A DNA stretch of 64,000 nucleotides from Sphingopyxis sp. H053 (GCF_001468225.1 NZ_LNRU01000005.1:1-64000); one strand, 5' to 3'. Shown: positions 1 to 7,768, counted from the stretch's first letter. Notes: a model not told the origin generated them from the letters alone. Translations and numbers: made by a program.

Positions 1-222
1 GTGGCCACCAGCGACGGTGTATTCCGGGGTGGGGCATGCCCCACCCCGGAATACACCATCGCCTACACCGGAAATTACACCACGAGCGCGGACGCTAACC
101 TCGAAAACGACCCCCGTGCGATATTCAAGGCCGCCGCCGCTGCTCAAGCCGCGACCGACTGGATCCACGCGGCCACCGGATCTCGCGCGCTCGCCGCCGA
201 TCCCCTGTCGCTCGCAGCATGA
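1..222 (+). CDS. C-terminal end of an ArdC-like antirestriction protein (partial)
   Basis: The frame is open at the window edge, so only the last 73 codons are visible and the true start lies outside. The tail ENDPRAIFKAAAAAQAATDW resembles the final helix of ArdC-type antirestriction proteins (N-terminal ssDNA-binding domain plus C-terminal zincin-like metallopeptidase), which often end in a DPRAIF/DKRAIF..A..A..AADYL pattern. Such proteins are carried by plasmid leading regions and protect incoming DNA from host restriction. The catalytic HExxH part is not in the window. A 42-bp perfect palindrome lies inside the frame just before the tail. The stop overlaps the next start (ATGA), so translation is probably coupled. 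The family call rests on the short tail only. Confidence 0.5.
   Translation: MATSDGVFRGGACPTPEYTIAYTGNYTTSADANLENDPRAIFKAAAAAQAATDWIHAATGSRALAADPLSLAA
16..57. repeat. 42-bp perfect palindrome inside a coding frame
   Basis: Every base from 16 to 36 pairs with its mirror from 37 to 57, with no loop, around the centre GGGGCATGCCCC. Pairing breaks at 15/58. Its length is 14 codons, so it adds to the ArdC-like frame without shifting it. It could be a palindromic insertion element, a protein-binding site, or a fold-back artefact if the contig end lies just upstream. Confidence 0.85.
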
Positions 223-779
223 GGCGCGATATGGACAATCACCCGACCCATCGACTGCTCATCCTAGCTTGTTCCGCGACGAAAACGAACATCCCCGGAT
301 GGACCGCCGCCATCGATCGCTACGACGGACCGCTTTGGCAAACGCTTCGTACGATAGCGCCCGATCGGCAGCATACGAAGGTCGCCGTCCTTTCGGCGCG
401 ATACGGTTTTATCGATTCCCGCTCGCCGATCGAGCATTACGACAGCCGTCTGACCAAAAACCTTGCGGAGCGGATGATCGCGGGCGGGATTACGACGCGC
501 TGGCCGCGGCCGCCATCGCCGCGCAAGCTGGACAATTACGGCAATCATGCCGGCTGCGAAATCGCTCCGCTCACCGATCATGGCGACCGCCCGTTCACGG
601 ACGTCGCCCTAGCCGGCGGCCACCTCTATCTCCAGGTGATGCGTGGCTTCATCGGCGACTTTCGCGAGCGCGGATACATTGCTCGCGATGCCCGCGTGAC
701 CGAAATCAACGGGCCGATCGGTTTCATGCGGCGCGATTTGCGCGCCTGGTTGCAGCCCGCTCGGGGAGAAATCCGATGA
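219..779 (+). CDS. DUF6884 (YaaA-like) domain protein
   Basis: 186 aa. The N-terminus LLILACSATKT followed by IDRYDGPLWQTLRT and VLSARYGFID is the signature of DUF6884 proteins, small plasmid/phage-borne relatives of the YaaA/DUF4433-like nucleotide-binding fold, with no established reaction. The start overlaps the preceding stop (ATGA); an alternative start MDNHPT is at 231. The stop overlaps the next start in the same way, so genes from 1 to about 1401 look like one translationally coupled chain. Cytoplasmic; no signal peptide or membrane segment. Accessory genes of this kind cluster with antirestriction genes in alphaproteobacterial plasmids. Confidence 0.75.
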   Translation: MRRDMDNHPTHRLLILACSATKTNIPGWTAAIDRYDGPLWQTLRTIAPDRQHTKVAVLSARYGFIDSRSPIEHYDSRLTKNLAERMIAGGITTRWPRPPSPRKLDNYGNHAGCEIAPLTDHGDRPFTDVALAGGHLYLQVMRGFIGDFRERGYIARDARVTEINGPIGFMRRDLRAWLQPARGEIR

Positions 780-1033
780 TCGAGCCGATGCTGGTGCTCT
801 CCACGGGCAACCTCACCTTCGAGACCTGCAACGTCTGGATGAAGCAGACCGACCACGCCGTCTTCGAAAAGGCCGATTATGGCTGGTTCGTCTATGTCGC
901 CGAACCGGATGATGACGAACTCCCCGCCGACTTGTCAACCTGCATGGCGTTCGCGCGCCGCCGCAGGTGCATGTGGATCATGTTCGACCGCGATGCGCCA
1001 GCTTCCGATGAACTCCCCAGCTACGAATGGTAA
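776..1033 (+). CDS. Small DUF5983-like protein
   Basis: 85 aa, starting MIEPMLVLSTGNLTFETCN with a central EKADYGWFVYV. The pattern 'LxxSTxHLTxET...YGWFVYV' matches DUF5983, a family of tiny accessory plasmid proteins of unknown role. The start is set by the ATGA overlap with the upstream DUF6884 gene; an upstream extension in the same frame only shadows that gene. The end overlaps the next ORF by 7 nt. No catalytic motif is visible. The family name is from pattern memory. Confidence 0.65.
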   Translation: MIEPMLVLSTGNLTFETCNVWMKQTDHAVFEKADYGWFVYVAEPDDDELPADLSTCMAFARRRRCMWIMFDRDAPASDELPSYEW

Positions 1034-1401
1034 TCAATATGGCGACCAACCTCAATTCCGCGTCGTGCACGACTGCGATCGCTCGGCTCAACGACGATGC
1101 GCGCCTCGGGTGCGACCACCGCGCGCGCATATTATTCACTCGCAATTGCCTCGAGACGTTTTGCGCCGAAGCGGGAGCACATCCCGCCTTGATCCAGGCC
1201 GAACTGCTGAGGGCCTTTCGAACCTGCGACTTTGCAACCGACAGTCCGGAGCGTGATTTTGCGTCGATTCTTTATCGCGACCGAAAGGTCTGGATGAAGA
1301 TCGACTATTATGATCTCGATTGTCTGTTTGGCTCGGATGATCCCGCGAACGCGGCGATGACGACGCGGGTCATCACTATCTTGCTTCCGGAAGATTGGTG
1401 A
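1027..1401 (+). CDS. DUF3768 domain protein
   Basis: 124 aa (a start at 1039, MATNLNS, is equally possible). It has the order typical of DUF3768: 'IARLNDDARL', 'RILFTRN', then WMKIDYYDLDCLFGSDDPAN and a conserved end TTRVITILLPEDW. The function is unknown; the family occurs almost only on alphaproteobacterial plasmids and ICEs beside DUF736, DUF2493 and ssb genes, as here. It overlaps the preceding gene by 7 nt and is followed 16 nt later by another small ORF. Confidence 0.8.
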   Translation: MVINMATNLNSASCTTAIARLNDDARLGCDHRARILFTRNCLETFCAEAGAHPALIQAELLRAFRTCDFATDSPERDFASILYRDRKVWMKIDYYDLDCLFGSDDPANAAMTTRVITILLPEDW

Positions 1402-1417
1402 TGTCGGCCGCGTCCCG

Positions 1418-1681
1418 ATGCCTCATCCGGCATTTCCCTTCCCAAAACCGATTTGGCGTAACGGCCTCCGCCTCGCGGACAGCCCGCAAGGTCCTGCTCC
1501 GCTCACGACCGGCGATTTACAATGGTTTCCGCTCGACAATTACGACCATCCCACGGGTGGCCGCTGGCATCAGTATGATCACCGCGAACGGAGCTGGTTC
1601 TGCATCGATCCATTCGATCGCACCGCAATCAATATGCGCCCCGACCAGCCGCCGACGATCGAAGACATCCGAAATTTCTAG
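1418..1681 (+). CDS. Hypothetical protein, 87 aa
   Basis: No family recognised. Rich in Pro, Trp and aromatic residues (FPLDNYDHPTGGRWHQYDH, RSWFCIDPFDR). Codon use favours G/C in third positions over most of the frame, and the gene sits in the tight series between DUF3768 (ends 1401) and the DUF6927-like gene (1695), so it is probably real. There is no signal peptide or TM segment. The longer overlapping frame through 1395 is explained by the gene that starts at 1695. Confidence 0.5.
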   Translation: MPHPAFPFPKPIWRNGLRLADSPQGPAPLTTGDLQWFPLDNYDHPTGGRWHQYDHRERSWFCIDPFDRTAINMRPDQPPTIEDIRNF

Positions 1682-1694
1682 AAAGGACACCGCC

Positions 1695-2336
1695 ATGGGT
1701 TGGCTGTTCATGTCAAAATATCACATGGGAGGCTTTCATTCTCCCAAGGCCTATCTCGATGCCCAGTGCAGCTATGCACCTGGCTCCGAGCGAACGCAGG
1801 GCCTTCGCCTATTGAAGTCGGTATGGTCTGGCGGCGAATATTACGCGGCCGTGCAGCCCTATGACGAGACAGGCGCCGTCGAGCCAGTGCTCGCGATCGT
1901 CTGCCTTGTTCGCTGGAATCCGAAATCGACCTCCGGCCAGCACTTCGGATTTAAGGACATGGATGAAGGCATGGGGCCGTGCGAAGCGAAATGCCCTGCA
2001 TCCGTCCTCGACCTTCTCGGTCCGCCGCGCAACGAATACGCCAATGCGACGGGATTTGGACATGACTGCCCCGACATGGCGCGTCTGGCGGCTGTCCTCA
2101 CGCCCTACTGCAAATGGAACCAGGTTCGTCCGTTCGACGAACCGGAGCCCAATGATGGAGGGTTCACGGTCCTGCAGGTTCGTCCGCTTCTTCACGCGCT
2201 GCTGGATCGTGTCCATGACGTGACCGGTCATCCCCGCCCGAAAGGCTGGCCGCGGAAAAGGCCGGGTAGTGCAACGCCAGCGCGATGCCTCACTTCGCCT
2301 CCCCCGAATGGAGGTAATTATGCTCCATCTCGATAA
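1695..2336 (+). CDS. DUF6927-like protein with a C-terminal PYxKW motif
   Basis: 213 aa starting MGWLFMSKYHMGGFHSPKAY, preceded by a GAAAGGA ribosome site at 1681-1687, which fixes the start. Residues 1-110 carry the DUF6927 pattern (MGWLF, YYAAVQ, VCLVRWNP, FGFKDMDEGMGPCEAKCP). Residues 126-141, PDMARLAAVLTPYCKW, closely resemble a segment in the two proteins at 7226-7768 (PDMVHLAQLLSPYGKW) and 6299-6808 (ESFARLMPLLSPYGRW). All three are followed by an overlapping sigma-region-4-like gene. The last 25 residues are Pro/Arg-rich and overlap the next gene by 17 nt. Function unknown. Confidence 0.7.
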   Translation: MGWLFMSKYHMGGFHSPKAYLDAQCSYAPGSERTQGLRLLKSVWSGGEYYAAVQPYDETGAVEPVLAIVCLVRWNPKSTSGQHFGFKDMDEGMGPCEAKCPASVLDLLGPPRNEYANATGFGHDCPDMARLAAVLTPYCKWNQVRPFDEPEPNDGGFTVLQVRPLLHALLDRVHDVTGHPRPKGWPRKRPGSATPARCLTSPPPNGGNYAPSR

Positions 2337-3279
2337 AATGCGGCTCGCCGAAATGAATAGGCTGCCAGCCCTGCCTGGCGCCCTGTTCCGGTTGCATAAT
2401 TTCTTCGATGCTGATGTCGAAACGATGGCCCAAAGGCTGGTGACGGACAAAGAGAGCATCCTTCTTTGTCTCGCCGAAGCACGAACATTGATACACGCCA
2501 ACACACCCTATGGCGGGACAGATCGCTTCGACGCCGAAGAGGCTGGATTGCCCATCGCGCTATTGGAAAGGCGATTGCGCCGCGAATATCGGCAGCATCT
2601 CGAAAGCAACTTTGCGGCAAGCGGTTACGCCGGTGTAATCAAATGGCCCGCCCCAAGCACTGACATCGTGACAGACGAGGAAGCTGCGGCGACTTTCGTG
2701 GTTTCTTTCCTTTCCGCATCGTTTCGCTCGGCTGCGTCGAAATCGCGAGAGGCCGACGTCGCCACTGTCGATCTTTGGCGCTTTGTGCCGCCGTGGCGCA
2801 GGATTTTGCGTCGGCGCCGGTTGCATATCGCCGATGCCCTTGGTTGTGCGGGATGGATGCGGTTCGATGTGTGGCTTGCGCGACGGGTTGCGCCCGATCG
2901 CCACTATCCGCATTTCTATACCCTGCACCAGCGTCGGCGGCGTCCTCTGCCTGATGAGACGAATGCCATACCATCGCCACAGGATGATGCACGCTCTCGT
3001 GAAGCGCCATCCGAAGCGCAACGCAGGTTCGATCGCCTGCCCGGCCTGACGCAGGATGCCTACATATTGTTCGAGACCTACGGGCGAAGCGTCGACGAGA
3101 TTTCCAAGCGGCTTGGCATCGGACGTCGCAACGCGGATCGGCGGATACGCCGCGCCATCTACGCAATAATCGGTTGGCCGTTGCCATCACCGGTGTGGAC
3201 CCTTAGCTTTGAACTGAAATTGCGATGGAAGCGCTTGAAGAGGCAATGCCGGGACGTTCTGATCGCGTTCGGGGAGTGA
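2320..3279 (+). CDS. Protein with two sigma-70 region-4-like helix-turn-helix segments
   Basis: 319 aa; the start at 2320 is chosen because AATGGAGG lies 6 nt upstream. The N-terminal segment LPALPGALFRLHNFFDADVE...MAQRLVTDKESILLCL and the C-terminal segment LPGLTQDAYILFETYGRSVDE...ISKRLGIGRRNADRRIRRAI both follow the sigma region 4 pattern (LP...R.vF.L....... eIA..L.i....V...i..A). There is no region 2, so it is not a normal sigma factor. A middle Arg-rich part (residues ~170-215) could bind nucleic acid. It overlaps the DUF6927-like gene by 17 nt, so the two are co-translated. It may regulate accessory genes; unproven. Confidence 0.65.
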   Translation: MLHLDKMRLAEMNRLPALPGALFRLHNFFDADVETMAQRLVTDKESILLCLAEARTLIHANTPYGGTDRFDAEEAGLPIALLERRLRREYRQHLESNFAASGYAGVIKWPAPSTDIVTDEEAAATFVVSFLSASFRSAASKSREADVATVDLWRFVPPWRRILRRRRLHIADALGCAGWMRFDVWLARRVAPDRHYPHFYTLHQRRRRPLPDETNAIPSPQDDARSREAPSEAQRRFDRLPGLTQDAYILFETYGRSVDEISKRLGIGRRNADRRIRRAIYAIIGWPLPSPVWTLSFELKLRWKRLKRQCRDVLIAFGE

Positions 3280-3479
3280 TTTTCCTTGTCACTTTCGGAC
3301 TCTTGCGCTGTCATTACGCGCCCACACGCTTCCGCCTATGGCCTCACAGCTCGATTGCGTCGTCTCATTCTCGCATACCTAATTGATCGCCACGGGCTTT
3401 GACATGCATCGCGCGCGGCAACACGAATGCCCAACGACGTGTGGGGAACATCGCCCCAAAAGGCCAATAGATGGCGAGT

Positions 3480-4709
3480 TCACTGCGCCGTCGCTGACCC
3501 GGGTGCAATTATAGCGGTCGACCGCGCCCGCGCCGGTTGCAGGCCGCTTCCCGGACGCCACGTCATGTGCTCGACCCCTCGCGTGCGCATCAGTTGTTGG
3601 AGCGCCTCGTCATAGCGAGGTTCCGGCAGATTGTGCGCGAGATAGACCGCGGTGGCCTCCGCGCCCGTGTCGGTCAATGTGAGGCTCGCGATCGGTGCCT
3701 CGAGGCCGAGGTTGACGCGCATCCCCTTTACGAAATGACGCCGTTGATCGACAGCTTGCGTCACCAGCGACCGCTCCTCGAGCCCTTCATAGGGCATCCA
3801 CTCACGCGTCACCGGCATGACTGACATCTCGTATATCTGCGCGAGGCCCGAGGTCCCGATCGAGAAGCTCGCAGCGATGATCAGATGGCCGTCCCGGTCA
3901 TCCGAACGCCATAGCTCCTCTTCCGCCGCGAACCGCTTATGGAATCGTCGCGCCATATCGGCGTCCATCAAGAATGGCCAATCGGGCAGATGGCGGACCA
4001 GGATCTTCTCCCCGTAGCGAGCGCCCTCGATCGAGCGAACCTCACCGATCAGCAACATGATGCGATCGGGCGCCGATCTGGCCACGGACAGCTCCGCGGC
4101 CCTGCGCCCTTCGATCGCATTCTGGTCGTCGAGCCTGAACGGCTCCGGGATGAAGAGGCGCTGCGCAAGCGCGTCACCGCGGACCTTGCACCCGAGCGCG
4201 GCATTCAGCAGTTGGCGCCGCACGATGTACCAATTGCGCTTTCCCGCCATCCGCGGATGCCAGTGGGTGAGCTGCGCCCGATCCCAAAGGAAATGCAGCA
4301 TTCCCCGCATCGTCAATCGCTGTCCGGTCGCCTTCACATCGGGCTTGTCGTTCGTGAACGATGCCGGCGCCGCGCGCGCGGGTCCCTTCGACAACGGGAA
4401 CCCGAACTTCAGCGTTGTCACGCCATTGTCGATGTCGTCGACGATCGCGCTGCCAAGAACCTGGCCGAGACCCGTCAGATGATCGGGCGCCTCATAATGA
4501 TCGCAGTGCGGAGCGTGCCGCGGACCCGTCCCGGGCCAGCGCGACAGCACATGCCCGCCATGCCGGTGCGAAATATAAAGATCGAGCGCGATATCGCGGC
4601 GGCAAAGACAGCGGACCGCCTGCTTGAGCGTGTAGGCCCGCGCCACCATCGCCTCGAACCCGTCTTCGCCTGCGGCGATTTCCCGGTCGAGAACATAGTA
4701 GCGCTGCAT
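3480..4709 (-). CDS. DUF1173 family protein
   Basis: 409 aa from MQRYYVLDREIAAGEDGFEA; the start has GGAGGA 7 nt upstream, better than the longer frame to 4754. Motifs typical of DUF1173 plasmid proteins: 'LDLYISHRHGGHVLSRWPGTG', 'HAPHCDHYEAPDHLTGLGQV', 'GSAIVDDIDNGVTTLKFGFPLSKG', then 'RNWYIVRRQLLNAA' and 'DWPFLMDADMARRF'. The family occurs on alphaproteobacterial conjugative elements and has no known activity; several Cys/His residues (CRR, HAPHCDH) could bind a metal. It lies 2 nt after an unrecognised gene on the same strand, so they form an operon. Converges with the sigma-like gene ending at 3279. Confidence 0.8.
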   Translation of the reverse strand: MQRYYVLDREIAAGEDGFEAMVARAYTLKQAVRCLCRRDIALDLYISHRHGGHVLSRWPGTGPRHAPHCDHYEAPDHLTGLGQVLGSAIVDDIDNGVTTLKFGFPLSKGPARAAPASFTNDKPDVKATGQRLTMRGMLHFLWDRAQLTHWHPRMAGKRNWYIVRRQLLNAALGCKVRGDALAQRLFIPEPFRLDDQNAIEGRRAAELSVARSAPDRIMLLIGEVRSIEGARYGEKILVRHLPDWPFLMDADMARRFHKRFAAEEELWRSDDRDGHLIIAASFSIGTSGLAQIYEMSVMPVTREWMPYEGLEERSLVTQAVDQRRHFVKGMRVNLGLEAPIASLTLTDTGAEATAVYLAHNLPEPRYDEALQQLMRTRGVEHMTWRPGSGLQPARARSTAIIAPGSATAQ

Positions 4710-4711
4710 GG

Positions 4712-5212
4712 TCAGTCCTCCGGGAGCAATTCGGACGGCAGATAGGGCCTCCAATGATCGCCGAGCTCGAACCGATCACTGAAGGTCGCGCGTGGGCCTT
4801 CCGGCGCCGCAGTCCAATAAGGATTGTCCGACTTCGCTGGAGCAAGCCCGCGATCGCCAGCCTCTACCCACAGCATAGCGCGAGCCGCCATCAACTTCTC
4901 GAGTTCACCGAACGACGTTGCGACCCCCAGCGGATCGCGGCCCGCAACGGTATACCAGAGGCAACGCTGATAATCGTCACCGGCGCGGCCGAGGATAGCC
5001 GCAAGCTGCGTCTTGCCCTCGCTCTCGGCGCGAACAATCCGCTCCAACGCATTGGAGAGCTCGATCACTGCGCGCAGCCCGGCGATCGGATCGATGCCGA
5101 TGCTGGCGCCGGCAAGTGCCCGCACTTCCCAAGCTTGCGCATCATCGTCGCGAACATCATAGAGCGCCGCGTCGATATCGATGCCTTCGAGCCATAAATC
5201 CTGCAGCGCCAT
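4712..5212 (-). CDS. Hypothetical protein in the DUF1173 operon
   Basis: 166 aa starting MALQDLWLEGIDIDAALYDV, with GAGGAG about 9 nt upstream; a GTG 30 nt further upstream is possible but worse placed. Mostly acidic and helical, with 'AVIELSNALERIVRAESEGKT' and a C-terminus 'ELGDHWRPYLPSELLPED'. No recognisable domain, signal peptide or TM segment. It ends 2 nt before the DUF1173 start, so it is almost surely co-transcribed with it and may be its partner. Confidence 0.6.
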   Translation of the reverse strand: MALQDLWLEGIDIDAALYDVRDDDAQAWEVRALAGASIGIDPIAGLRAVIELSNALERIVRAESEGKTQLAAILGRAGDDYQRCLWYTVAGRDPLGVATSFGELEKLMAARAMLWVEAGDRGLAPAKSDNPYWTAAPEGPRATFSDRFELGDHWRPYLPSELLPED

Positions 5213-5309
5213 TAAAATGCTCCTCGCTTCTGAGCCGAACACAATATGAAGATCGGCATCTTATCAACTGGATCGTCCGTGCGAATCCCTAAATCGCAAT
5301 CGGCCATCG

Positions 5310-5879
5310 TCATTTCTTCTCTTCAGCCTCGAGCCGTGCCCGCGCGCGTGCATAAATGACGGGAATTTCATCGAACGCATCCCAACCGGCGGAAGCGCAA
5401 TAATCATAGAAGACCTGCTCAAGCGGTCTCGACAAATCGTGGCAATCATCGGCCGCGAATCCGATTACGCCCGTCACCATCGGTTCTTTTATGTTGCGTC
5501 CCTCAATGCACGGATTGGGGCCGTGCGCTCCCGACTTTTCAATCACCTTCCGCCGAAAAATCTCATAGACCGGCTCGATCGCTTTTTCCCAATCCATACT
5601 CTCGATTTCGGCCAGACGCGTCTCGAACGTCTTGCGCAACGCATCCAGCTTCGCGACCTGCGCGCCGACGAGCGCGCCATAGGCGTCGAGCACTGCGGCA
5701 CCATATTCGCTCCAGTCATCATGAAGTGTTTCCCAGCGCTTCTCGTCGTCAGCCATTTTGCTCAGATGAGAAGAAATCGCATCGCGCGCGATCTCGGATT
5801 TGCTTCGGCCCGACCTCTTCGCCGCTGCCGAAAGTTCCGCCTCATCCTCGCGTGAAAGCCGAACATTGAAAATCGTCAT
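5310..5879 (-). CDS. Ribbon-helix-helix N-terminal protein with coiled-coil body
   Basis: 189 aa from MTIFNVRLSREDEAELSAAA, start chosen for GGAG 6 nt upstream. Residues 1-40 form an Arc/MetJ-type RHH (beta strand IFNVRLS, helix DEAELSAAAKRSG, turn RSKSEIARDAISSHL). Residues 45-110 are charged and helical (DDEKRWETLHDDW, KLDALRKTFETRLAEIE), likely coiled coil. The C-terminal third is of unknown fold. It may be a plasmid DNA-binding regulator or partition/mobilisation accessory protein; the context does not decide. Confidence 0.6.
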   Translation of the reverse strand: MTIFNVRLSREDEAELSAAAKRSGRSKSEIARDAISSHLSKMADDEKRWETLHDDWSEYGAAVLDAYGALVGAQVAKLDALRKTFETRLAEIESMDWEKAIEPVYEIFRRKVIEKSGAHGPNPCIEGRNIKEPMVTGVIGFAADDCHDLSRPLEQVFYDYCASAGWDAFDEIPVIYARARARLEAEEKK

Positions 5880-6002
5880 ACGCATCTCCACAGCGATAAT
5901 GAGCTATGCGTAAGACAAATGTTCCAAAACGACAACAATGTAATACACGGCGCGCTCAAGGCTCCACTGGCACGTCGCGCGCGCAATGCCCACCGTCCGA
6001 AT

Positions 6003-6302
6003 TCAGCCTGCAGCCTCCTCAAACTCGTCGCATATCAGGCACATCGAATAGACTGCGTCACCGATGCACAGTTCAACCGTTCTGATATCTACGCCAGCAC
6101 GCGTCGCAATCTCAGCATAGGATAGCTCGTCGACACAGTGCATGAGGAAGACTGAGCGCGCGAGTGGCCATACGAGTTGAGTGGCGAGTCTCAATTGATC
6201 CCCGATCTCCGCGTCGGGGCCCAGATTCCTCGCATATAGGGGGTAGCGCCTCAAGCGCACATGCAGCCAATAGGCTCGTGCGATGCGGTGGCGCCACATC
6301 AT
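6003..6302 (-). CDS. Small sigma-70 region-4-like protein (module copy 1, sigma-like part)
   Basis: 99 aa. After a basic N-terminus (MMWRHRIARAYWLHVRLRRY) the rest, WPLARSVFLMHCVDELSYAE...IATRAGVDIRTVELCIGDAV, is a region-4-type HTH: 'R.vFlmh.vdelsyaEIA...gvdi.tVe..i..A'. There is no region 2, so it cannot be a full sigma factor. Its ATG overlaps the stop of the upstream gene (ATGA at 6302-6299), so the two proteins are made together. The gene at 6947-7229 is a frameshifted paralogue in the same position behind a paralogous partner. Function unknown; possibly a regulator or RNA-polymerase binding protein. Confidence 0.65.
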   Translation of the reverse strand: MMWRHRIARAYWLHVRLRRYPLYARNLGPDAEIGDQLRLATQLVWPLARSVFLMHCVDELSYAEIATRAGVDIRTVELCIGDAVYSMCLICDEFEEAAG

Positions 6303-6808
6303 TGCCGCTTCGCCTTAGCGTCGGCGCTGACCAGATGCGACCGCACCGCTGCCAACAAACGCGACACCGTAAATCTGACCTCATCGGCGTCGATCGTGCC
6401 GCGCTCCCGCCAGTCAACGGCCGCCGGCGGTCGCCAACGTCCGTATGGCGACAGCAACGGCATCAGCCGCGCGAAACTCTCGGAGTGAAACTGCAATCCT
6501 CCGCCATTTGCCAAGAAAAAGGCTTTGCCCACGTCCTGCCCGACATGGCGACGACAGTCATCATCGGACCAGCCGGTCGCCACGAGGCAAGCCGTCAAGG
6601 CCAGCTGGGACACGATGCCTACCTGATATAATAGATCAGCGGGACGCACGAAATCTGCTTTCGGGAAGAACTCGTGCGCGTTTCGCAGACGCCACATTGC
6701 CTCCTCGTTAGCTTCGCTATCGCGCCGTCCTCGCGCGGCGACCGGCCAGCGCACGCCGATGATCCCCGAGCTGAGCAACAATCCGCCTATGAGCGTCCGA
6801 CGTTCCAT
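6299..6808 (-). CDS. Membrane-anchored/secreted PYxRW-motif protein (module copy 1)
   Basis: 169 aa from MERRTLIGGLLLSSGIIGVR; preferred over the longer frame because of this signal-like start and a GGGAG about 8 nt upstream. The N-terminus has two Arg followed by a hydrophobic stretch, weakly Tat-like. Residues 60-70 (LYQVGIVSQLA) and 110-125 (ESFARLMPLLSPYGRW) align with the paralogue at 7226-7768 (LYQAGIVAQLG; PDMVHLAQLLSPYGKW). The stop overlaps the start of the sigma-like gene. Family not recognised. Pairing a membrane/export-directed protein with a sigma-like one recalls sensor/anti-sigma pairs, but that is inference. Confidence 0.55.
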   Translation of the reverse strand: MERRTLIGGLLLSSGIIGVRWPVAARGRRDSEANEEAMWRLRNAHEFFPKADFVRPADLLYQVGIVSQLALTACLVATGWSDDDCRRHVGQDVGKAFFLANGGGLQFHSESFARLMPLLSPYGRWRPPAAVDWRERGTIDADEVRFTVSRLLAAVRSHLVSADAKAKRQ

Positions 6809-6946
6809 CCAGCAGTCTCCCTTTTGCCAGCTGCGCACATGCCCGGATGGAAGAACGGCAAAGCCGTCGTGGAGAAACCCCTGTAAAATCGAACTCGAAA
6901 AAATGGGGGGTAACATCCGAGGTCGTAACGCCCGAATCCGAGCGGC

Positions 6947-7229
6947 TCACTCGAACTCCCGGCGAACCATCCTGACCGACAAAAGCGCATCGGCAACACA
7001 GCGCTCGACCGTTGCCACGTCGACGTCCACCGTGATCGCGATCACCTCGTAGGACAGCTCGTCGAGGCGGTGCATGAGAAACATGCGCCGGGCCAATGGC
7101 CACAATAGATCCATCGCCAGATCGAGTTGATCGAGGATCGGCGGGTCGGAACCGAGCTGGCGAGCATATTTAGCGCTTCGCGCGGACCCAGAGCCAATAG
7201 GCTCGCGACAAACGATGATGCCATTTCAT
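6947..7229 (-). pseudogene. Frameshifted sigma-region-4-like gene (module copy 2)
   Basis: The ATG at 7229 overlaps the upstream stop (ATGA), exactly as in module copy 1. The first 19 codons read MKWHHRLSRAYWLWVRAKR, close to MMWRHRIARAYWLHVRLRR of the intact copy, and then hit TAA at 7172-7170. One base out of frame the homology resumes as KYARQLGSDPPILDQLDLAM...WPLARRMFLMHRLDELSYEV...VERCVADALLSV and ends at TGA (6949-6947). A single-base loss just after the RAKR codons explains it. Either a decayed gene, a sequencing error, or (less likely) programmed frameshifting. Confidence 0.75.
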
Positions 7230-7768
7230 CGCGCGTCCTCCTCGATGCGTCCGTCGGCGAGCCGGCGTCGCACCGCTTCAAGCAAGTCATCCAATGTCGC
7301 CGACACGCGAAGCGGGTCGATTGCTCCGATTGTCGGCAGATCGGCAGCAAACGGGCCTCGCCATTTTCCATAGGGTGAGAGCAGTTGCGCCAGGTGAACC
7401 ATGTCGGGCTGACGATGATTCAATCCGGCCTGGTTCGCGATCGCCAGTCCCTTGTCGATGAACAGACCGATCCGCTGCCTGCACCAATCGTCCGATGCGC
7501 CGAGTTCGAGCAGATAGGCTCCGATACCGAGCTGCGCCACGATCCCCGCCTGATAGAGTCGGTCGCGGGGATCGCGATAGAGCCCCGCGGCTAAGCCCCG
7601 GTAGAATTCCTCCGCGCGCTCGAATCGATCGGCGCCGCGGCCCTGCAGGGCGTGCCCCCAATCGCTCACATTGTCGCCGATCGGCAATATGCCGGTCAGC
7701 AAAAGTCCTCCGCCGGCGCACACAAGGCCCCGGCGCGACAAGCTCGTTGTCACGATCATCGTCTTCAT
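7226..7768 (-). CDS. Exported or membrane-anchored PYxKW-motif protein (module copy 2)
   Basis: 180 aa. The N-terminus has TTSLSRRGLVCAGGGLLLTG, an S-R-R-G-L pattern followed by a hydrophobic stretch, as in Tat signal peptides or a signal anchor. The body has 'DRLYQAGIVAQLGIGAYLLE' and PDMVHLAQLLSPYGKW (residues 121-136), shared with the proteins at 6299-6808 and 1695-2336. It is the first gene of a four-gene minus-strand set (7768 to 6003) that is a tandem duplication of one two-gene module. Its stop overlaps the start of the broken sigma-like gene. No known family. Confidence 0.55.
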   Translation of the reverse strand: MKTMIVTTSLSRRGLVCAGGGLLLTGILPIGDNVSDWGHALQGRGADRFERAEEFYRGLAAGLYRDPRDRLYQAGIVAQLGIGAYLLELGASDDWCRQRIGLFIDKGLAIANQAGLNHRQPDMVHLAQLLSPYGKWRGPFAADLPTIGAIDPLRVSATLDDLLEAVRRRLADGRIEEDAR

